Assembly: GCF_019711595.1 (NCBI RefSeq)
Contig: NZ_JAIGNR010000003.1
Coordinates: 362,807-426,806, forward strand
Reading direction: 5' to 3'
Length of the DNA: 64,000 bases
Origin: Qipengyuania sphaerica
GTDB lineage: Bacteria > Pseudomonadota > Alphaproteobacteria > Sphingomonadales > Sphingomonadaceae
A program made the translations under genes and the position numbers. Below the pieces are notes generated by a model. The model made no database searches. It was given only the letters and a program-made list of their open reading frames with translations, and was not told the origin of the DNA. Positions 60,279 to 64,000 of the stretch are shown piece by piece; position 1 is the first letter of the stretch; the number at the start of each line of letters is the position of its first letter.

Positions 60279-60806
60279 ATGGTTCGCATCCTTCGTCACA
60301 TCGCCGTCCTGTTCGCGCTCTGCTGGGGCACGATGGCTGCTGCGGCGGTCGATATCACTTTTCATTCGTTCAACGGCTCGGTGCTGCTTGGCCGTTATCC
60401 GCACACCTTCGTTTCCATGGAAGGTACGCTGGAAAACGGGACGAAGGTGAAGGAGAACTTCGGTTTCTCCGCCAAGCGCGCGACGCCTGCCGTCCTGCGC
60501 GGCCCGGTCGAACATATCGTGATGACCGAGAAGGAAAAGTGGCTCACCAAGACTAACCGCCACTTCACGCTCACGATGACCGACAAGCAGTATCGCGAGG
60601 TTCGCGAACTGGTCGAGGCATGGCGCAATGCGCCGGGCAAGTACTACGACCTCGACACCCGCAACTGCATCCATTTCGTGGGCGAGATCGGACGGATCAT
60701 GGGGCTGGAAATCAGCTATCCGGAGAAGCTGCTGAGGAAGCCGAGGAGCTGGCTCAACCACATCACGGCGCTCAACCCCGCACTCGGGGCGGCCACTATC
60801 AATTAG
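60279..60806 (+). CDS. Secreted protein, possible papain-like amidase fold
   Basis: The ATG at 60279 (MVRILRHIAV) gives 175 residues with a signal peptide (about 1-25, A-A-A-A). The mature domain contains F-H-S-F-N-G with P-H-T-F-V-S-M-E-G (a His early in the chain) and later a Cys in R-N-C-I-H-F-V-G-E. This order (His then N-C-x-x-F) resembles circularly permuted papain-like (NlpC/P60, DUF4105-type) hydrolases; the call is resemblance only. Target could be peptidoglycan or lipoprotein. Its end overlaps the convergent permease gene by four bases. Confidence 0.65.
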   Translation: MVRILRHIAVLFALCWGTMAAAAVDITFHSFNGSVLLGRYPHTFVSMEGTLENGTKVKENFGFSAKRATPAVLRGPVEHIVMTEKEKWLTKTNRHFTLTMTDKQYREVRELVEAWRNAPGKYYDLDTRNCIHFVGEIGRIMGLEISYPEKLLRKPRSWLNHITALNPALGAATIN

Positions 60807-61870
60807 GTCGCAGCCTCGTCGCGTTGTTCGGCGAGGATGCTCCATCCGGCAATGAACAGGCCCGCGACCAGCGGCCCGACCACAATGCCGGACAGGCCCA
60901 TCAACGCAATCCCGCCAAGCGTGGTCACGAGGATCAGCCAGTCCGGAATACCCGTGTCGCGGCCGACGAGGATGGGGCGCAGGATATTGTCGATCATCCC
61001 GATGACCGCCACGCCCGATATCACCACTACAACGCCTTGCCAGATGGCTCCGGTCGCGAAGAGGTAGAGTGCCGCCGGCACCCAGACGATGGCCGGGCCG
61101 ACCGCGGGGAGCAGCGATGCAATCGCCATCACCACGCCGAGCAGCATCACCGAGGGTATGCCGACGATCCAGAAGGTGATCGCGCCCAGCGCGCCCTGCA
61201 CGAGGCCGACCACCACCGACCCCTTTATGGTCGCACGGACAATGGAGATGAACCGCTCGGCAAGGCGGTCCGCCACGCCGCGTTCCATCGGAAGCGCGTG
61301 GAGGAGCGTGTCGACGATTTGCCGCCCGTCGCGGATCAGGAAAAAAGCAACGTAAAGCCCGATGGCGAAGGCGAGCACGAAGCCGAAGATGCTTCCACCA
61401 ATAGCGATGGCCTGCTGCGCGATGAGACCCAACGAGGCCTGCACGAAGGCAGTCGCCCGTTGCTGTACATCGCCGAGGTCGCCGAAGCCCGCGCTGTCTA
61501 GCGCGGCCTGTATGCTGGCGGGAAGCGCGCCGAAAATCTGGTCGAAGTACATCGCCACGTCGATCTGCCCGTCGCGGAATGCGAGGAACAGGCGCGTAGC
61601 CTCATCGATCGCGGTGCCGCCGATCCACATCGCGGGCAGGATCACAGCGACGAAGATAACCAGCAGCGTCAGTAGCGCGGCCTGCGTCGGCTTGCCCCTG
61701 CGACGATCTTCGAACCAGCGGAACAGGGGCTGGAACATGATCGCCGCAAGGCTTGCCCAGAGCAGGGGGTTGAGGAAGGGCAGCACCACGACCAGCGCGG
61801 CAATCGTGACGAGCGCGAGGAACAGCAGGAAGCCGCCCTGCTCGATGCGCGTCTTGCCGATATGCTCCAT
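60803..61870 (-). CDS. AI-2E family transporter
   Basis: The ATG at 61870 (MEHIGKTRIEQGGF) gives 355 residues with about eight membrane segments. The AI-2E exporter-type pattern (PF01594) appears as P-L-L-W-A-S-L-A-A-I-M-F-Q-P-L, the large periplasmic loop (about 90-150), G-L-V-Q-G-A-L-G-A-I-T-F and the C-terminal G-I-V-V-G-P-L-V. Members move autoinducer-2-like solutes or Na+/H+; this one's substrate is unknown. It borders the AT-rich mobile segment upstream. Confidence 0.9.
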   Translation of the reverse strand: MEHIGKTRIEQGGFLLFLALVTIAALVVVLPFLNPLLWASLAAIMFQPLFRWFEDRRRGKPTQAALLTLLVIFVAVILPAMWIGGTAIDEATRLFLAFRDGQIDVAMYFDQIFGALPASIQAALDSAGFGDLGDVQQRATAFVQASLGLIAQQAIAIGGSIFGFVLAFAIGLYVAFFLIRDGRQIVDTLLHALPMERGVADRLAERFISIVRATIKGSVVVGLVQGALGAITFWIVGIPSVMLLGVVMAIASLLPAVGPAIVWVPAALYLFATGAIWQGVVVVISGVAVIGMIDNILRPILVGRDTGIPDWLILVTTLGGIALMGLSGIVVGPLVAGLFIAGWSILAEQRDEAAT

Positions 61871-61900
61871 ACCTGCCCCTCCCGCGTGCTCTAAGCGGAA

Positions 61901-61931
61901 CCAAAAAGGCCGAACGCATTGGCCGTTTTGG
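61901..61931. terminator. Terminator-like inverted repeat at the border of the mobile segment
   Basis: CCAAAAAGGCC (61901-61911) and GGCCGTTTTGG (61921-61931) form a hairpin with one mismatch and A/T-rich ends. It lies upstream of the permease start, 73 bases beyond the 3' end of the truncated ORF at 62004-62615, and can act on either strand. Confidence 0.55.
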
Positions 61932-62003
61932 ACGCACAAACGCTGTAATCGGGCTCAATAATCATATCACTTCCAAGCTGTTGGACCCAAAAATCATGCA
62001 ACA

Positions 62004-62615
62004 CTATGGATTATGTTCGTTGAACAGAGTCAACGCATCTGTCGCTTGGCCTCGAAAGTACACAGCGTTAATGTTACCAGCCGCCTCAGTCACGCTTCTA
62101 ACACCCATTCTCCCAAGTATGACCCTCACAGTTCGTACGCCCTGTGGGATGAAAGTCGCGCACTCTCGATCGGTTATGAATTCCCGTTCAAAATTTTCAA
62201 TCGAGGCAATCGTGGGGCCGGTCGTCCGACGACCAGAAGGGCCGATAGTGCTTCCGTAATCGATGAACCCCATTCCATGAAGCTGACTTAAGGTGAACTG
62301 CGGCATCTTTAATCGCGCGCACGCTTCTTTGGGGTATAGCACCGCCTCGCTCCGGGGTCTCAAGGGCAGCTGTGCTTTCACAAACTTCGCATCGACAATC
62401 CACCTTTTGACACATCTTCTGGTCGGGATCGTGACCAACGATCGCAAGAACCGCTTTGCCGATGGAAGGTGCATCCACACATCCGCAATCGTCACTCCGC
62501 TCGAGGAGATCGTCGAAGGTGCGGTCGCCGAAACTTTGAATACCCGATACCTGCTTGGAGAAGAACGCGAACGTAACTGAATGTGCGCCAGACAGCGCAA
62601 GGTGAGACGGTTCAA
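62004..62615 (-). pseudogene. AT-rich ORF, N-truncated; C-terminal part has two helix-turn-helix-like segments
   Basis: The minus strand is open for 203 codons from a TTG; no ATG or clear ribosome site exists, and an in-frame TAA lies about 30 bases upstream, so the N-terminus appears lost. The last 110 residues look like real protein: V-L-Y-P-K-E-A-C-A-R-L-K-M-P-Q-F-T-L-S-Q-L resembles one helix-turn-helix, and D-R-E-C-A-T-F-I-P-Q-G-V-R-T-V-R another. This layout recalls the C-terminus of TniQ-like transposition proteins, a tentative match. Base use (24 G/C of 60 at 61981-62040) is unlike the host genes. The antitoxin gene is divergent, 33 bases away. Confidence 0.4.
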
Positions 62616-62648
62616 GGGTCGCGGATATCGATAGAAAGGTTTTTATTC

Positions 62649-62954
62649 ATGAGGGTAAAATTGCACGAGAGCTTTGCAATCCATCCCGGGCCGTGGTTGC
62701 GCGATCAAGTGATAAAACCCTATGGGATGACGGTAACGAGTGCTGCTGATCACCTACAGGTTACTAGGTCAGCCCTAAACCGAGTGATGAACGGCAATGC
62801 TCGCCTCACGCCATTGATGGCAATGCGTTTCGAGAAGGCATTTGGGATATCGGCAGCGACGTTGATTCGAATGCAGTTGTGGCACGATCTAACGCAGGCA
62901 AAGCTAAAGGCATCGTCGCTCAGCATCAGTCGGGTCCCACCTCCAGCGAAATAG
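62649..62954 (+). CDS. HigA-type antitoxin / XRE transcriptional regulator, no toxin partner seen
   Basis: The ATG at 62649, behind GAAAGG, gives 101 residues. The pattern I-H-P-G-P-W-L-R-D-Q-V-I-K-P, then A-A-D-H-L-Q-V-T-R-S-A-L-N-R-V-M-N-G-N-A-R-L-T-P-L-M-A-M-R-F-E-K-A-F-G is that of HigA/VapI addiction-module antitoxins. These repress their own operon and neutralise a HigB endonuclease normally encoded just upstream. No HigB-like frame is present there, so the gene may be orphaned. It is in the AT-rich region with a split integrase 211 bases downstream. Confidence 0.85.
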   Translation: MRVKLHESFAIHPGPWLRDQVIKPYGMTVTSAADHLQVTRSALNRVMNGNARLTPLMAMRFEKAFGISAATLIRMQLWHDLTQAKLKASSLSISRVPPPAK

Positions 62955-62987
62955 CGCAAGGCTTGGAGCCTGCCGTTGGCCGATCAG

Positions 62988-63140
62988 GGCCAGTTGATGA
63001 AACTGGGCTATTTGGCATCAGTGCGAATAATTTGGTCCGCTTTGCGCCCTCATTTCGGTCGTTGAGCACATCCTCTGCGCTGCCTGAAAGCCGCCATGAG
63101 ATTGGTGTGAGATCGCGGCCATAGCGTTTCTCAACTGGCC
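62988..63140. repeat. Inverted repeat in the gap before the integrase remnant
   Basis: GGCCAGTTGA (62988-62997) and its complement TCAACTGGCC (63131-63140) flank 133 bases with no clear gene. The pair could mark a small element or the recombinase gene's leader; it may also be chance. Confidence 0.4.
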
Positions 63141-63164
63141 AATCCCTGGCCGAGGAGAAATGCC

Positions 63165-63796
63165 ATGGGCTACTCACAATATGATCCAGCGATGCAGGAT
63201 CGAGCACCTTGGAACGCCGGGAAGAAAGTAGGGACCAAACGGCCCTTGTCTCAAAAGCAGATCTGGGCGGTTCGCTTCTTTCTCGATCGCGAAGCGAGGA
63301 TCAGGGACCGAGCGCTGTTCGATCTCGCCATCGACAGCAAGCTGCGCGGCTGTGACTTGGTCAAACTCAAGATTGGCGACCTGGTTGCTGGCAGTGAGAT
63401 CCGAAGACGGCGACCATCATGCAGCAAAAGACACACCGGCCGGTTCAGTTCGAACTGACCAGTGACGTGCGAGCCAGCCTCATGGCGTGGTTCGAGCGTC
63501 GTGGCGGCACTATTGATGATGATGCCTTCCCGAGCCGGATAGACCGCAACGGACATCTAAGCACCCGTCAGTATGCTCGGCTAGTTGATGAATGGGTCAC
63601 CGCCAACGGACTTCGCCGAGAGGAATACGAAACGCACTCGATGCGGCGAACAAAGGCTTCCATGATCTATAAGGCGACGGGCAACCTGAGAGCCATCCAG
63701 ATATTGCTTGGTCATTCAAAGATCGAGAACACTGTCAGGTATCTCGGTGTCGATATTGAAGATGTCCTACTGCTCGCTGAGCGAACGGAAATATAA
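63165..63796 (+). pseudogene. Tyrosine recombinase (phage-type integrase), frameshifted
   Basis: Two adjoining frames encode one short tyrosine recombinase. The first (63165-63458) holds K-R-P-L-S-Q-K-Q-I-W-A-V-R-F-F-L and the first catalytic Arg region S-K-L-R-G-C-D-L-V-K-L-K. The second (open from 63419) continues with Q-Q-K-T-H-R-P-V-Q-F-E-L and the H-S-M-R-R-T and L-L-G-H-S-K-I-E-N-T-V-R-Y boxes (catalytic His, Arg, His and Tyr). The frames differ by one base around 63400, in G-S-E-I-R-R, so no full-length protein of about 210 residues can be made. The type is frequent in sphingomonad accessory regions. Confidence 0.85.
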
Positions 63797-63803
63797 GGTC
63801 GAG

Positions 63804-63834
63804 GCGGCCCTTCCCAAAGCGGAAGGGCCGCTTT
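63804..63834 (+). terminator. Strong terminator after the integrase remnant
   Basis: GCGGCCCTTCC (63804-63814) and GGAAGGGCCGC (63821-63831) form a perfect 11-bp stem with a six-base loop, followed by TTT. It lies eight bases after the stop of the recombinase frame. Confidence 0.85.
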
Positions 63835-63856
63835 CCAGTCGATCATGAGGTCATGA

Positions 63857-63887
63857 GTGTCCGATTTTGGGTGAAAGGCGGTCATCG
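63857..63887 (-). repeat. Short inverted repeat, copy 3 (reverse orientation, degenerate)
   Basis: On the minus strand this reads ATGACCGCC, TTTCACCCAAAAT, CGGACACTC. It shares with the copy at 27920-27948 the arms, a C-ACCCA loop core and overall length, but one arm base is changed. It lies between the integrase terminator and the RTX-like gene. Confidence 0.5.
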
Positions 63888-63910
63888 GCGTTCCACCCAT
63901 GCTGGGCACG

Positions 63911-64000
63911 CTAAAGCACGAAGTCGCCTGCGCTGAGATCCATCTGCCCGTCGAGGCGAATGTAGAGATCGCCGACGCCGTCGCCGTCCACGTCCATTTC
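63911..64000 (-). CDS. RTX-like calcium-binding protein, C-terminus only (5' part outside window)
   Basis: The last 29 codons of a minus-strand gene end with TAG at 63911-63913. The peptide contains D-V-D-G-D-G-V-G-D-L-Y-I-R-L-D-G, an EF-hand-like/RTX calcium loop, and ends D-L-S-A-G-D-F-V-L. The ending (L-x-A-x-D-F-hydrophobic-L) is the usual terminus of secreted RTX and serralysin-like proteins exported by type I secretion. The rest is outside the window, so the size and enzymatic domain are unknown. Confidence 0.75.
   Translation of the reverse strand, partial: EMDVDGDGVGDLYIRLDGQMDLSAGDFVL

Noticed and set aside
62293..62580. A 95-codon plus-strand frame upstream of the antitoxin as a possible HigB toxin
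   Set aside because: No HigB/RelE pattern, and it lies opposite the minus-strand frame whose C-terminal part looks more protein-like; no CRISPR array or toxin was found anywhere in the window.

Overview
The window comes from an alphaproteobacterial chromosome of the Sphingomonadales, most likely the Erythrobacteraceae (Erythrobacter, Qipengyuania or Altererythrobacter type). This is inferred from GC-rich coding sequence, dense gene packing with many ATGA/TGATG overlaps, and lineage-typical genes: a DUF3576 lipoprotein next to leuS-lptE-holA, a MJ0042 zinc-ribbon protein beside ftsEX, a MaoC hydratase and thiolase pair, and a large gltBD pair. No species name can be proved from the sequence alone.

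Layout. 0-6 kb: partial agmatine deiminase, a flotillin/YqiJ membrane pair, and a cytochrome P450 with an acyl-CoA synthetase. 6-13 kb: an M23 peptidase, the glnE-bcp-DUF455 operon and an M28 lipoprotein peptidase. 13-18 kb: envelope precursors (galU, murA), small proteins, an acetoacetyl-CoA reductase and an exported protein. 18.6-25.5 kb: DUF3576-leuS-lptE-holA converges on lptC-lptA-nucleotidyltransferase, so three LPS-transport genes lie within 4 kb. 25.5-29.9 kb: RNase D, uracil-DNA glycosylase, a DksA-type protein, two membrane proteins and a PRMT-like methyltransferase. 29.9-36.3 kb: glutamate synthase gltB and gltD, separated by a 270-bp inverted-repeat element. 37-42 kb: an acidic membrane protein, maoC-thiolase, an esterase behind tandem palindromes, and DUF5996 and DUF4126 proteins. 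42-46 kb: metX-metW, and hisC-tyrA on the other strand. 46-50 kb: ftsE-ftsX-ydcF-plsC and the zinc-ribbon protein. 50-61.9 kb: tRNA-Leu, a TPR/beta-barrel protein, a divergent PEP carboxylase, mtnP-glpD, putA, a secreted protein and an AI-2E-type permease.

The last 2 kb (61.95-63.9 kb) differ: they are AT-rich and hold an N-truncated helix-rich ORF, a lone HigA-type antitoxin, a frameshifted tyrosine recombinase and a strong terminator. The window then ends in the C-terminus of an RTX-like calcium-binding protein. A smaller AT-rich island at 27.4-27.9 kb holds one membrane protein between two copies of a short inverted repeat; a third copy lies beside the recombinase remnant.

Working together: nitrogen assimilation (gltBD, glnE), C4 carbon supply (ppc), proline and glycerol-3-phosphate oxidation (putA, glpD), methionine and methylthioadenosine metabolism (metXW, mtnP), aromatic and histidine synthesis (tyrA, hisC), and envelope building (murA, galU, lptA/C/E, ftsEX, plsC) make up a core-chromosome segment. 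The most unusual signals are non-coding: the gltB/gltD palindromic element with its in-frame bridge ORF, the tandem operator and SD-sequestering hairpin before the esterase, the dispersed GTCCGC-N13-GCGGAC repeats, and direct repeats around the PRMT-like gene.
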